Source: Alphaproteobacteria bacterium CG11_big_fil_rev_8_21_14_0_20_39_49 (GTDB taxonomy: Bacteria; Pseudomonadota; Alphaproteobacteria; Rickettsiales; UBA6187). Taken from it: DNA of 49,504 bases. The notes under the pieces are model-generated. The model saw only the letters and a program-made list of their open reading frames with translations, was not told the origin of the DNA and did no database searches. The translations under genes and the position numbers were made by a program. Positions 1 through 7,801 of the stretch are shown one piece after another. The first letter of the stretch is position 1. Every line of letters begins with the position of its first letter. Location: the NCBI GenBank assembly GCA_002787635.1, contig PCXK01000026.1, positions 1-49,504 of the forward strand. The letters run 5' to 3'.

Positions 1-98
1 ATGTTCCCGCATGGGCTCGCAAGAGCAGTGAGCTTGCCGCACATCTGGCATTTAATGATTTAACGGAACGATTTAAAATACGGGACGATAAGATATAG
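1..98 (+). CDS. 3' end of an unidentified gene (partial)
   Basis: Reading from base 3 gives an open frame of 31 codons ending in TAG at 96-98, with a protein-like composition (WARKSSELAAHLAFNDL is the central part). The 5' end lies outside the window. The fragment is too short for me to name a family. It runs in the same direction as the agmatinase gene 219 bases downstream, but the repeat-filled gap makes co-transcription uncertain. Confidence 0.45.
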   Translation, partial: VPAWARKSSELAAHLAFNDLTERFKIRDDKI

Positions 99-127
99 TG
101 TTACTCTGAATTTATTTTATGTATATT

Positions 128-196
128 TGTCATGCTGAATTTATTTCAGCATCTCATTTTACTTTGAAAAGACCCTGAAACAAGTTCATCGGTGAC
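128..196. repeat. Palindromic intergenic repeat A, copy 1
   Basis: The copy contains the inverted pair TGCTGAA / TTCAGCA followed by CCTGAAACAAGTTCA and GGTGACA. Near-identical copies lie at 3421-3489 and 34024-34094, a diverged one at 48330-48397, and fragments at 22175-22195 and 39966-39989. Bases 197-316 after this copy hold a degraded piece similar to the right end of the repeat near 39800 (an A/T-rich hairpin, then a CATAGGA-like box and ACAGGACAGGTAAATT). No gene is seen between 99 and 316. Confidence 0.8.
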
Positions 197-316
197 ACGT
201 TAACCATTAAACGTACATTTCCGAAAAATTTTACTAAATTTTTTTCATAGGAGACAGGACAGGTAAATTCAAATGTACTATAAATTCGTCCATGAAAAAT
301 AAAGGAAAAATAAAAA

Positions 317-1228
317 ATGAAAATAATAGAACCACAACAGGCATTTTTGGGATTAGATGAAAACGATGCGGTATCATATGAGGACGCAAAGGCGGTAATA
401 ATACCGTTTGGGCTGGAAGCCTCGGTAAGTTATGGCGGCGGTACGTCAAAAGGCCCTCAGGCTATGATAGATGCCAGCCATGAAGTCGAGCTATTTGACG
501 AGCATCTTTGGTGTGAGCCTTATAGGGATATCGGAATTGTTACTATTGAAGAACCTGAAATAGATAAAGACCTGCCCAAAGCTCTGGAACAGTTGGAGCA
601 GTTGGTACAAAAAGTAATGGACGACGGAAAGTTCCCGTTCGTGTTTGGCGGTGAGCATTCTATCACGGCAGGGGCTATCCGCCCTTATGTACGCAAATAT
701 GATGACCTTGTCATATTGCATTTTGATGCACATGCCGATTTGCGTGACGGCTATGACGGTGAGCATTACAGTCACGCATCTGCCCTACGCCGTTGTTTAG
801 ATGATGACAGGGTAAAAAATAACGGTGAGCATCTGACTCTTGTATCATGCGGTATCAGAAATATCTCGGCAGGTGAAATACCTTTTTTAGAAGCCAACCG
901 CAACCGTATCCATATTTACTGGGCAAAGGATAAACGAAACTGGGATATTGACGAGATAATATCGCATTTAAAAGGAAAGAACGTATATCTTACTTTTGAC
1001 GTGGACGGATTTGACGGTAGCCTGATGCCTGCCACAGGCACTCCTGAACCGGGGGGGCTGTTTTGGGAAGATGCTTTAAATATAATAACAAAAGCGGCTA
1101 GTGTCAGCAATATAGTGGGTGCTGACATAAACGAGCTTGCCCCGATAGAGGGCTGGCACGCCTGCGATTTTCTGGCTGCAAAACTGGCATATAAAATATT
1201 GGGTTTGGAACTTTGTAAGAAATCATAA
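317..1228 (+). CDS. speB: Agmatinase, ureohydrolase family
   Basis: The 303-residue protein has the complete binuclear-manganese signature of ureohydrolases: GGEHS at 111-115, DAHADLRD at 137-144 and DVDGFDGSLMPATGTPEPGG at 228-247. The length and the EPGG form of the last motif fit agmatinase (agmatine to putrescine plus urea) better than arginase; a separate arginase-like gene lies at 26134-26979. The ATG start follows an A-rich stretch with GGAAAA rather than a strong ribosome-binding site. No arginine decarboxylase is visible here, so the source of agmatine is unknown. Guanidinobutyrase or another ureohydrolase specificity cannot be excluded. Confidence 0.85.
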   Translation: MKIIEPQQAFLGLDENDAVSYEDAKAVIIPFGLEASVSYGGGTSKGPQAMIDASHEVELFDEHLWCEPYRDIGIVTIEEPEIDKDLPKALEQLEQLVQKVMDDGKFPFVFGGEHSITAGAIRPYVRKYDDLVILHFDAHADLRDGYDGEHYSHASALRRCLDDDRVKNNGEHLTLVSCGIRNISAGEIPFLEANRNRIHIYWAKDKRNWDIDEIISHLKGKNVYLTFDVDGFDGSLMPATGTPEPGGLFWEDALNIITKAASVSNIVGADINELAPIEGWHACDFLAAKLAYKILGLELCKKS

Positions 1229-1240
1229 CCTAATGACAAT

Positions 1241-1774
1241 TTAACTTTCTTTTTCGTTTGTTTGTGTATCGGATTTATTAATAATCACAACAGTTCGTGC
1301 TATTTTATCATGAAAACCCTGTTTGCGTTTGTCAAAATAAATCCATATAAAGCCTAAAAGACACGGAACTACGGAAGCGATATAAGCGAAAAAGCGTACT
1401 ATGGATTGCACAACCCCTATTTTTTGATGGGTTTTGGCATCGACTATCTTCATTTTAAAAAGTATTTTCCCCGGAGTACCTCCTTTGTAGACCCAGAAAA
1501 AGATTATAAAAAAAAAAGCCAGAGAGAATTCAAGTATGTTAGCACTTAAATTTTCCATGAGCATTTGAGTGTATAGCTCCAGAGCCTGTATTGGTGTGAT
1601 ATCGGCAGCAGGAATGATTATATTGCCTGTCTTACAGATATCGGCAAACTTACATGCCGCAGCCAAAAACGGATAGAATACGATGGCACTTAAAATCGTG
1701 TCGATGACGCTTGCCAGCATACGGTATGTAAATGACGCATATTGAATTTCTTTGGATTTCCTTGATGGGGGCAT
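1241..1774 (-). CDS. RDD family membrane protein
   Basis: The 177-residue protein opens with the RDD-type pattern (YRMLASVIDTILSAIVFYPF, residues about 17-36), followed by a second hydrophobic segment near 75-95 and the typical GGTPGKILFKMKIVD stretch, then a third segment near 130-150. RDD proteins are small integral membrane proteins, often of unknown role and sometimes linked to ion transport. The gene converges on agmatinase with a gap of only 12 bases. There is no further evidence for a substrate. Confidence 0.75.
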   Translation of the reverse strand: MPPSRKSKEIQYASFTYRMLASVIDTILSAIVFYPFLAAACKFADICKTGNIIIPAADITPIQALELYTQMLMENLSANILEFSLAFFFIIFFWVYKGGTPGKILFKMKIVDAKTHQKIGVVQSIVRFFAYIASVVPCLLGFIWIYFDKRKQGFHDKIARTVVIINKSDTQTNEKES

Positions 1775-1822
1775 TATAACTTTCCGGCATTTTATTTATT
1801 TATGAAACTAACCCTTAGAAGC

Positions 1823-2422
1823 TCATTTTTCAATGATTTTTAAAATGTCGTCCATAGTTATTTTGCCCTTACGTAAAATTTTCGGGGAGTCGCCGCACAG
1901 ATCGATAACGGTAGATGCCTCGCCCGAACACCCCCCGCCTTCAATTACCATGTCTATTTTATCACCGAAATAACCTCTTACTTCAGAGGCACAAAGTGCA
2001 TCGGGCTTACCCGATAAATTGGCACTAGTAGCTACAACGGGACAATTTGTATGCCTTAATATTTCCAGTGCCGTCTTGTGGTCGGGGATACGAACCGACA
2101 ATGTATCCATACCGCCGTTTATTATATCGGGCAGGTCACAGCCTTTAGATTTTGGCAGTACCATACTTATGGGACCGGGACATAATTTTTTTGCAATCAT
2201 CAGTGCATGTTCATTAAAATCAACGTATTTTTTTGCCTCATCTATATTTTCTACTAAAAGTGCCAAAGGTTTTTTAAACTCCCGTCCTTTTAGCTTAAAA
2301 ACAGCCTCTAACGCATTCTCATTTTTTGCATTTGCGGCTAACGCATACACCGTTTCCGTTGGAAAACTTACCGACTTTCCGTTTTCAAGTAATATAGACG
2401 CTTGTATTATCAGTGATTCCAT
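1823..2422 (-). CDS. tsaC: L-threonylcarbamoyladenylate synthase (TsaC/YwlC/Sua5 core)
   Basis: The protein (about 199 residues from the ATG at 2422) carries the YrdC-fold signature: SFPTETVYALAANA near the N-terminus, KGRxxxKPLALLV (seen as KGREFKKPLALLV), CPGPISMVLPKS and CPVVATSANLSG. It makes threonylcarbamoyl-AMP for the universal t6A37 modification of ANN-decoding tRNAs. The length fits the short TsaC form without the Sua5 extension. A TTG at 2431 would add three residues; I prefer the ATG. It is divergent from the ParA-like gene. Confidence 0.9.
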   Translation of the reverse strand: MESLIIQASILLENGKSVSFPTETVYALAANAKNENALEAVFKLKGREFKKPLALLVENIDEAKKYVDFNEHALMIAKKLCPGPISMVLPKSKGCDLPDIINGGMDTLSVRIPDHKTALEILRHTNCPVVATSANLSGKPDALCASEVRGYFGDKIDMVIEGGGCSGEASTVIDLCGDSPKILRKGKITMDDILKIIEK

Positions 2423-2476
2423 GCTATACAACCATTAGTTACAGTTTTTCTCATATTTCAAAAAAAGAGGATGCCT

Positions 2477-3133
2477 ATGTCTCATAAAGTCATCACCATA
2501 GCCCAACAAAAAGGCGGTTCAGGTAAAACAACAATAGCTTCACATTTGGCAGTTGCTTTCGGTCAAAAAGGAAAGCGAGTAACTGCTATAGACATAGATC
2601 CTCAAGGTAGTTTTACCAAGTGGCACGCTTTAAGGGAAGCAAAATTTGGTGAGGGTTTTACAGGTATTAATTTTTCAAGCATTTCAGGCTGGAGATTACA
2701 TAACGAGATATCCGAATTTAAAAATAATTCCGATGTTATAATTATAGACAGCCCGCCTCACACGCAAACGGAAACAAAAACAGCCATAAGAGCGGCAGAT
2801 TTGGTCATAATTCCGGCACAGCCTTCCCCCACCGACCTTTGGGCAACCGATGATACTATGGATATAGTGGGTAACGAGCGTATACCGTATAGAATTCTAC
2901 TTAACCGCGTGGTGTTCAATGCAAACCTGACTAAAGAAATATCGGGGGAGTTTTCAAAAGTCCTCGATACAAGGATAGGCAACCGCATATTGTTCGCATC
3001 GGCAATGATGGACGGGCGTACGGTTACCGAGACCATGCCTTCAAGCATAGCTGCCCTTGAGGTAAAAAACCTGTTAAAAGAGATTGAAGCATTGCTATTC
3101 CCTGTAAGCAGTAAGATTGTTAAGGCGGCTTAA
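2477..3133 (+). CDS. ParA-family ATPase
   Basis: The 218-residue protein has a deviant Walker A motif, KGGSGKTT, at residues 12-19, a switch-like DIDPQGS at about 40 and VIIIDSPPHTQTET as Walker B. It is the compact chromosome/plasmid-partition or cell-positioning type of P-loop ATPase. The ATG at 2477 is preferred because AGAGG lies six bases before it; an earlier in-frame ATG at 2471 is too close to that site. There is no ParB gene beside it, so it may be an orphan ParA positioning another cargo. It is divergent from tsaC. Confidence 0.85.
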   Translation: MSHKVITIAQQKGGSGKTTIASHLAVAFGQKGKRVTAIDIDPQGSFTKWHALREAKFGEGFTGINFSSISGWRLHNEISEFKNNSDVIIIDSPPHTQTETKTAIRAADLVIIPAQPSPTDLWATDDTMDIVGNERIPYRILLNRVVFNANLTKEISGEFSKVLDTRIGNRILFASAMMDGRTVTETMPSSIAALEVKNLLKEIEALLFPVSSKIVKAA

Positions 3134-3287
3134 GCGATTTTTATCATGCTAACCTCATCTAAATTTTTGTAAAATCCTTTCATCCGCACTAAATCATCGG
3201 ACGGTAGGAAATTAACTATATTGGGTTTCGGACATGAGTTTTAACGAAGATCAATCTTAAATCAGAAAAAAGAAGGCACCGGAACAC

Positions 3288-3398
3288 ATGCGTGTAATTA
3301 AGCATGTTGTACTCAACATTATCGGAAAACTCGCAAAAACGGTCGTCTATAAAGACTCTAAAGAAGACAGAAGGACGGGAAACGGAATGTCCCATTAA
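3288..3398 (+). CDS. Possible small ORF, 36 residues
   Basis: An ATG opens a frame ending in TAA at 3396-3398; the product is basic and begins MRVIKHVVLNIIGKLAKTVV. AAGG lies about a dozen bases upstream. Its 3' end runs into the left arm of a long inverted repeat. Nothing recognisable is encoded, and the region could equally be noncoding RNA or decayed sequence. Between ParA and the next gene (3134-3666) I see only this ORF, a repeat and a terminator-like hairpin. Confidence 0.22.
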   Translation: MRVIKHVVLNIIGKLAKTVVYKDSKEDRRTGNGMSH

Positions 3399-3526
3399 TT
3401 GGTTTTAGTTCTAAAATAGTTGTCATGCTGAATTTATTTCAGCATCTCACTTTGTTTTAAAAAGACCCTGAAACAAGTTCACCGGTGACAAAAAAATATA
3501 AAAAACCAATTAATGGGGCATTCCGT
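3382..3526. repeat. 25-bp inverted repeat interrupted by palindromic repeat A
   Basis: Arms at 3382-3406 and 3502-3526 are reverse complements with one mismatch. Between them sits a full copy of repeat A (3421-3489). The simplest reading is a long hairpin whose loop received the repeat, or a nested element. Confidence 0.75.
3421..3489. repeat. Palindromic intergenic repeat A, copy 2
   Basis: This copy is almost identical to 128-196 and shares the TGCTGAA / TTCAGCA palindrome, the CCTGAAACAAGTTCA block and GGTGACA. It lies inside the inverted repeat at 3382-3526. Confidence 0.8.
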
Positions 3527-3547
3527 ATAAAATTTATACGGTTTTTT
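3523..3547 (+). terminator. Rho-independent terminator candidate
   Basis: CCGTATAAA and TTTATACGG form a hairpin with a very short loop, followed at once by six T residues. It would end transcripts reading rightward from the ParA-like gene or from a small RNA in 3134-3522. Confidence 0.5.
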
Positions 3548-3666
3548 ACTGTAAACTTGAAAAAATAAGAATAGTTAATATAATAAAAATATCGGTCTCG
3601 TAGTCTGTTTGTTTCGAATATTTATTTTCAGCCGTCATATATAAAATTAAAAAGGTATCTGCATAA

Positions 3667-4311
3667 ATGAAAAAAATATTTATATTTTTAATCCTTTTAT
3701 CGGTAACAACCCCTGCATACGCATTACGGCACTGGAATAAACTTGTATATTCACCTGAAATAAAAAACGGTGTTAAACTTTATACCGAGATAGAGTACCG
3801 TTATAACGGTAATGATGTTTTTTATCGACACTATGACGGAGGATTCAGGTTTCCTATAAAATACTTCGGTGAAGGATGGGAGGGCGGTGTTCAGTTCAGA
3901 GCGGTATATACAAAATCAACAGACGGGAGCTGGGACTTTGAAAAAAGACCTCACGCACAACTGCAAAAAACAATATATAGCCCGCAATATGAATTTATAC
4001 CGGAGCTGAAGTGGCAGTTTAGAACCCGACATGAGTACAGGGTGCGTGAAAACGGCAATGATACTGCGAGAAACAGGCTGCGTATTATGCTTAAGACAAA
4101 AGATGCATACTATAACATAAAGCCTTTTATCGGGAATGAAACGTTCTATGATTTTGACGCTGATGACTGGACATCTAACAGGTTTATATTAGGCGTAGAC
4201 CTACCTGAATTTAAAATAGCCAAACCAAGTATCGCATATCAACTGGAAACCGACATGAAGGATAATGACTTTGACCACACGTCAAACCTTCTGTTCACTC
4301 TCAGCTTCTAG
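3667..4311 (+). CDS. Predicted outer-membrane beta-barrel protein, DUF2490-like
   Basis: The 214-residue protein starts with a Sec signal peptide (MKKIFIFLILLSVTTPAYA) and is rich in alternating aromatic and polar segments (LYTEIEYRYNGNDVFYRHYD, KWQFRTRHEYRVRENG), ending in LLFTLSF with the C-terminal Phe expected of barrels. The layout resembles DUF2490-type proteins, which are predicted outer-membrane proteins without a known role. It stands alone, convergent with gdhA about 100 bases away. The family name is tentative. Confidence 0.6.
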   Translation: MKKIFIFLILLSVTTPAYALRHWNKLVYSPEIKNGVKLYTEIEYRYNGNDVFYRHYDGGFRFPIKYFGEGWEGGVQFRAVYTKSTDGSWDFEKRPHAQLQKTIYSPQYEFIPELKWQFRTRHEYRVRENGNDTARNRLRIMLKTKDAYYNIKPFIGNETFYDFDADDWTSNRFILGVDLPEFKIAKPSIAYQLETDMKDNDFDHTSNLLFTLSF

Positions 4312-4412
4312 AGAGCATGAAACCGGCACAAGCAAGACTAAGTCAAACTGTCATTATCGTAAGACCACCAACCCGAAAAAATGCCCACGTCTTTTGCAGC
4401 TTACATGTTTTA

Positions 4413-5792
4413 TTAGAACACGCCCTGAGCCAGCATAGCTTCACATACTTTTTTGAAGCCCGCTATATTCGCACCTTTAACGTAGTTGATATACCCGTCT
4501 TCCTCACGTCCGTTTGCGGCACATTGAGCGTGTATCTTAAGCATTATGTCACGAAGGCGTTTATCAAGGTCTTCCCTGTCCCAACCGATACGCATACTGT
4601 TTTGCGACATCTCTAAACCGGACACCGCAACGCCGCCTGCGTTAGCTGCTTTACCCGGTGCAAACAATACCCTGCTTTCAATGAAAACATCAGTCGCTTC
4701 CTGAGTGGTAGGCATGTTAGCCCCCTCTGAAACCGCAATACAACCGTTAGCAACCAGTTTTTTGGCATCATCTTCATCAAGCTCGTTTTGGGTAGCACAT
4801 GGAAGTGCAACATCGCATTTAACACCCCAAGGCTTTTCGCCTTCAAAATATTCGACACCGAACTCTTTTGCATATTCGGATATGCGTCCGCGACGAACCT
4901 GTTTCAGGTCACGTACATAATCAAGTTTTTCCCTTGTCATTCCTTCAGGGTCATAAATATAACCTGATGAATCCGATAGCGTAACAACTTTAGCACCAAG
5001 TTCGATAAGTTTTTCAACCGCATATTCGGCAACATTACCCGAACCTGAAACACATGCCGTTTTGCCGTTTAAGGATTCTCCTTTTTCTTTTAGCATGTCT
5101 TCTAGCATATAAACCGCACCGTAACCTGTGGCTTCGGTACGGATAAGGCTTCCGCCATATGTTAAGCCCTTACCTGTAAGGATACCGTTGAACTGACCGC
5201 TTATTCTTTTATTCTGACCGAAAAGATAACCGACCTCCCTTGCACCTACACCGATATCACCTGCCGGAACGTCAGTATAAGGACCTATATGCTTTGCAAG
5301 CTCAATCATAAATGACTGACAAAAACGCATAACTTCCGCATCGGACTTGCCCTTAGGGTCAAAGTCAGAGCCGCCCTTACCGCCACCTAAAGGCAAACCT
5401 GTAAGGCTGTTCTTGAAAGTCTGTTCAAAAGCAAGGAATTTTAAAACACTCAAAGAAACGCTAGGGTGGAAACGAAGACCTCCCTTATATGGACCGATAG
5501 CATTAGAATGCTGAACCCTGTAGCCCCTGTTAACCTGAACAACTCCACTATCATCAGTCCAGCTAACACGGAAAATAACTATCCTGTCAGGCTCGACAAG
5601 ACGCTCTAATATCTTAGCTTTCCTTATTTCAGGCTTGTTATAAATGTAAGGAATAATAGTCGATGCCACCTCATAAACCGCCTGATGGAACTCAGGCTGG
5701 TTCGGGTGGTTACTTTTCACTTCATCCATGAAGTTTTCTAAATATTGCTCGGCGGTTTCATTATTCATTTTAACTACATTTGCTTTAGACAT
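4413..5792 (-). CDS. gdhA: NADP-type glutamate dehydrogenase
   Basis: The protein has 459 residues, the usual length for hexameric bacterial GdhA. It shows GPYKGGLRFHP (100-110, substrate-binding Lys103), GGGKGG (136-141, catalytic-site Lys139), PAGDIGVGAREVGY and the Rossmann motif SGSGNVAEYAVEKL. It interconverts 2-oxoglutarate plus ammonia and glutamate with NAD(P)H, feeding the aminotransferases elsewhere in the window. AAGGA lies just upstream of the ATG. NADP preference is inferred from the family's overall form, not from a decisive residue. Confidence 0.92.
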   Translation of the reverse strand: MSKANVVKMNNETAEQYLENFMDEVKSNHPNQPEFHQAVYEVASTIIPYIYNKPEIRKAKILERLVEPDRIVIFRVSWTDDSGVVQVNRGYRVQHSNAIGPYKGGLRFHPSVSLSVLKFLAFEQTFKNSLTGLPLGGGKGGSDFDPKGKSDAEVMRFCQSFMIELAKHIGPYTDVPAGDIGVGAREVGYLFGQNKRISGQFNGILTGKGLTYGGSLIRTEATGYGAVYMLEDMLKEKGESLNGKTACVSGSGNVAEYAVEKLIELGAKVVTLSDSSGYIYDPEGMTREKLDYVRDLKQVRRGRISEYAKEFGVEYFEGEKPWGVKCDVALPCATQNELDEDDAKKLVANGCIAVSEGANMPTTQEATDVFIESRVLFAPGKAANAGGVAVSGLEMSQNSMRIGWDREDLDKRLRDIMLKIHAQCAANGREEDGYINYVKGANIAGFKKVCEAMLAQGVF

Positions 5793-5964
5793 TTTAAATT
5801 CCTTACATTAGGCATACCATACACCCCCATATATTGCCTTTTTATTATTTCGTAAAGAAATAAATTATAATATTTTTATTTCATTGGTAATGTTACATTG
5901 CTATGAAAAACTTATATAGGTTGCTAACTAATAATTATTACCGATAATTGTTATTATTTAAAAT

Positions 5965-6725
5965 CTAATCTAATAGTAAACATGGATTAATTTTAAATTG
6001 TAACATTTGAGCTGTTTTTCTTCCGCCATCACCTCCTTTTCGTTGGAGCGTTATTTTTCCTATTTTTATACTTCCCCTGTCAGTAATACAGACTTCGCCG
6101 TTTCCAAAATAATTAAGAACATAATTAATAGGCTTTAATGTCCATTTTAAGTCCGAATCCTTTAATTTAAGAATTACTAGCATCCATTCCGCAGAAAAGC
6201 TAGCCCTGCCTTTTAAAATGTCTGATATAATAAGGGTTTTATTTTCTGATATAAACTTTACGAGCTTTTGTTGTTCCTGAACGGAGAATTCATCTGCAAA
6301 CATCCTCCTTTCGTCTCTTGGATTTAAGATATAAGGCTCTACTTCTCCGGTAAAATGCTTTAGTAATTTTTCAACATCTTTTGGAATTTTCCATAATTCA
6401 ACATACTTGTCGACCCACCTTTTATCAATTTGATTGAATCCATTAGGATTTGAAACTAATTTTACTTGTAAATTCTGAGTATCTTGTAGTTTCTTTAATT
6501 TAATTTCAATGTTAATTTGAACTTGAATGTCAGCTTTAAAACTCCCCTTAACCTTATAGGCATTAACACATTCAATCTCTTCTATTCTATTCTATAACCC
6601 ATAGCCTTGAGCCACTGGCGAGCAAGGTTATCATTTTTCCAATTATTAAAACGCTCAATAACATCTTTTTCATTTTTGAAGCCTGCCTTAGCCGTATCTG
6701 AACCAATTTTTACTAAGTCTTTCAT
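5965..6725 (-). pseudogene. Type II restriction endonuclease, frameshifted by a 5-bp repeat (phase-off or pseudogene)
   Basis: Translation from the ATG at 6725 reads 47 codons (MKDLVKIGSDTAKAGFKNEK... to MGYRIE) and stops at TAG 6582-6584. The rest of the protein continues in another frame without a start until 5965. Removing one of three TTCTA units (6580-6594) joins both parts into a 251-residue protein. The restored protein has KADIQVQ (Asp64), NLQVKL (Lys87), NGFNQIDKRWVDKY and QRKGGDGGR, consistent with a PD-(D/E)xK-type nuclease; I cannot name its recognition site. Its ATG overlaps the methyltransferase stop (ATGA), typical of a coupled restriction-modification pair. An internal ATG at 6303 would give only the last 112 residues. 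Confidence 0.8.
6580..6594. repeat. Pentanucleotide tandem repeat (TTCTA)3 inside the endonuclease gene
   Basis: Three perfect copies of TTCTA (TAGAA on the coding strand) sit at codon 44 onward of the restriction gene. Two copies keep the frame open and three create a TAG stop, so the tract behaves as an on/off switch if its length varies. Confidence 0.85.
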
Positions 6726-7681
6726 GTGTAACTTTCCAATATAATTTTTCCTAAGTCGTGCATTACATTGACGGTCATTGCATTACCCGCCTGAGATAAC
6801 AACGCCGTTTGTGAAAAGGCGGAATCGGCATTTATAGACATATCCTCATCGAATCCCTGTAAACGTAACGCCTCCATTGCACTTAACTTTCGTAACTTAC
6901 CGTTTTTTACATAAATTATACCTTGTCTACCGGTTCTAATGGTAGGCACTTTATCTATATAAAGTCTTAAGTCGCTTTGTCTTGTATCGATAACCAGATA
7001 TTCGCTTTTGATTAAATCATCAAAATTATATTTTCCGAAATTATATTTATTATTAAGATATTTGTTTTTAAATGTTTCAAAAGGTTTGCCTGATAATATA
7101 TGCTTATCATCATTATTGATTAAGAATCTTTGAATATTATATCCTATATTATTATCATTATCGGGAAACTTAAACTTTTGAGTTAGATCGTTTCTGATAC
7201 CGACAAAATAAACGCGTTCTCTTATTTGAGGAGTTCCATAATTATAACTATTAAGGGTTTTGCAATAAACATTATAACCTTGAGCTTCAAGACCTTTGAC
7301 AATTACATTAATAACATCACCATTACCCGCACTTAGTATTCCCTTAACATTTTCTAGTAAGAAGAATTTAGGCTTTTTTTCCTTTAATATATTCTTTATC
7401 CCGAATATTATCTGACCTCGCTCATCAATAAATCCCTTTCTTTGTCCTACTACGGAAAATGATTGACATGGAAAGCCCGCAAGAAGAATGTCAAATGACG
7501 GTAAGTCTGATGATTTTATTTTCATTAAATCACCATAATTTTTTAACTCACTTCCAAAGAAAAGCTTATATGTTTTTTCAGCTTTTTTATCAATTTCGGC
7601 ATATCCTACACATTGGCAGGATAATTTTTTAAATGCTAAATGTGCCGCCCCAATCCCTGAACATAAATCTATAAATTTCAT
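6722..7681 (-). CDS. DNA cytosine-5 methyltransferase of a type II restriction-modification system
   Basis: The 319-residue protein contains the ordered m5C motifs: I, DLCSGIGAAHLAF (5-17); IV, GFPCQSF with catalytic Cys72; VI, LLENVKG (Glu110-Asn111-Val112); VIII, TPQIRERVYFVG; and X, SQAGNAMTVNV. The short region between VIII and IX is the target-recognition domain. It appears intact and would protect DNA from the downstream endonuclease, with which it overlaps by four bases. The surrounding stretch looks more AT-rich than the flanking metabolic genes, which suggests horizontal acquisition, although I did not compute composition. Confidence 0.93.
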   Translation of the reverse strand: MKFIDLCSGIGAAHLAFKKLSCQCVGYAEIDKKAEKTYKLFFGSELKNYGDLMKIKSSDLPSFDILLAGFPCQSFSVVGQRKGFIDERGQIIFGIKNILKEKKPKFFLLENVKGILSAGNGDVINVIVKGLEAQGYNVYCKTLNSYNYGTPQIRERVYFVGIRNDLTQKFKFPDNDNNIGYNIQRFLINNDDKHILSGKPFETFKNKYLNNKYNFGKYNFDDLIKSEYLVIDTRQSDLRLYIDKVPTIRTGRQGIIYVKNGKLRKLSAMEALRLQGFDEDMSINADSAFSQTALLSQAGNAMTVNVMHDLGKIILESYT

Positions 7682-7801
7682 TGTATAGAACGTTGTTTTA
7701 GTTAAAATATGCCTTTAATTTCTTTGAGTTTTACGCCTTAAAATAATACTGCGGAGTCTTCTGCCTCAGCATAATACCTTGTATAAGCAGGTCAAAGGGA
7801 A

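Noticed and set aside
2477-3133. ParA-like gene as a sign of an integrated plasmid
   Set aside because: No parB, replication or mobilisation genes are adjacent, and neighbours are ordinary chromosomal genes.
128-3489. Repeat A copies as a CRISPR array
   Set aside because: Copies are kilobases apart, self-palindromic, and have no regular spacers or cas genes.
5965-6303. Independent 112-residue gene
   Set aside because: The frame continues upstream without a start and joins the first 47 codons once one 5-bp unit is removed, so it is the 3' part of the restriction gene, not a separate gene.
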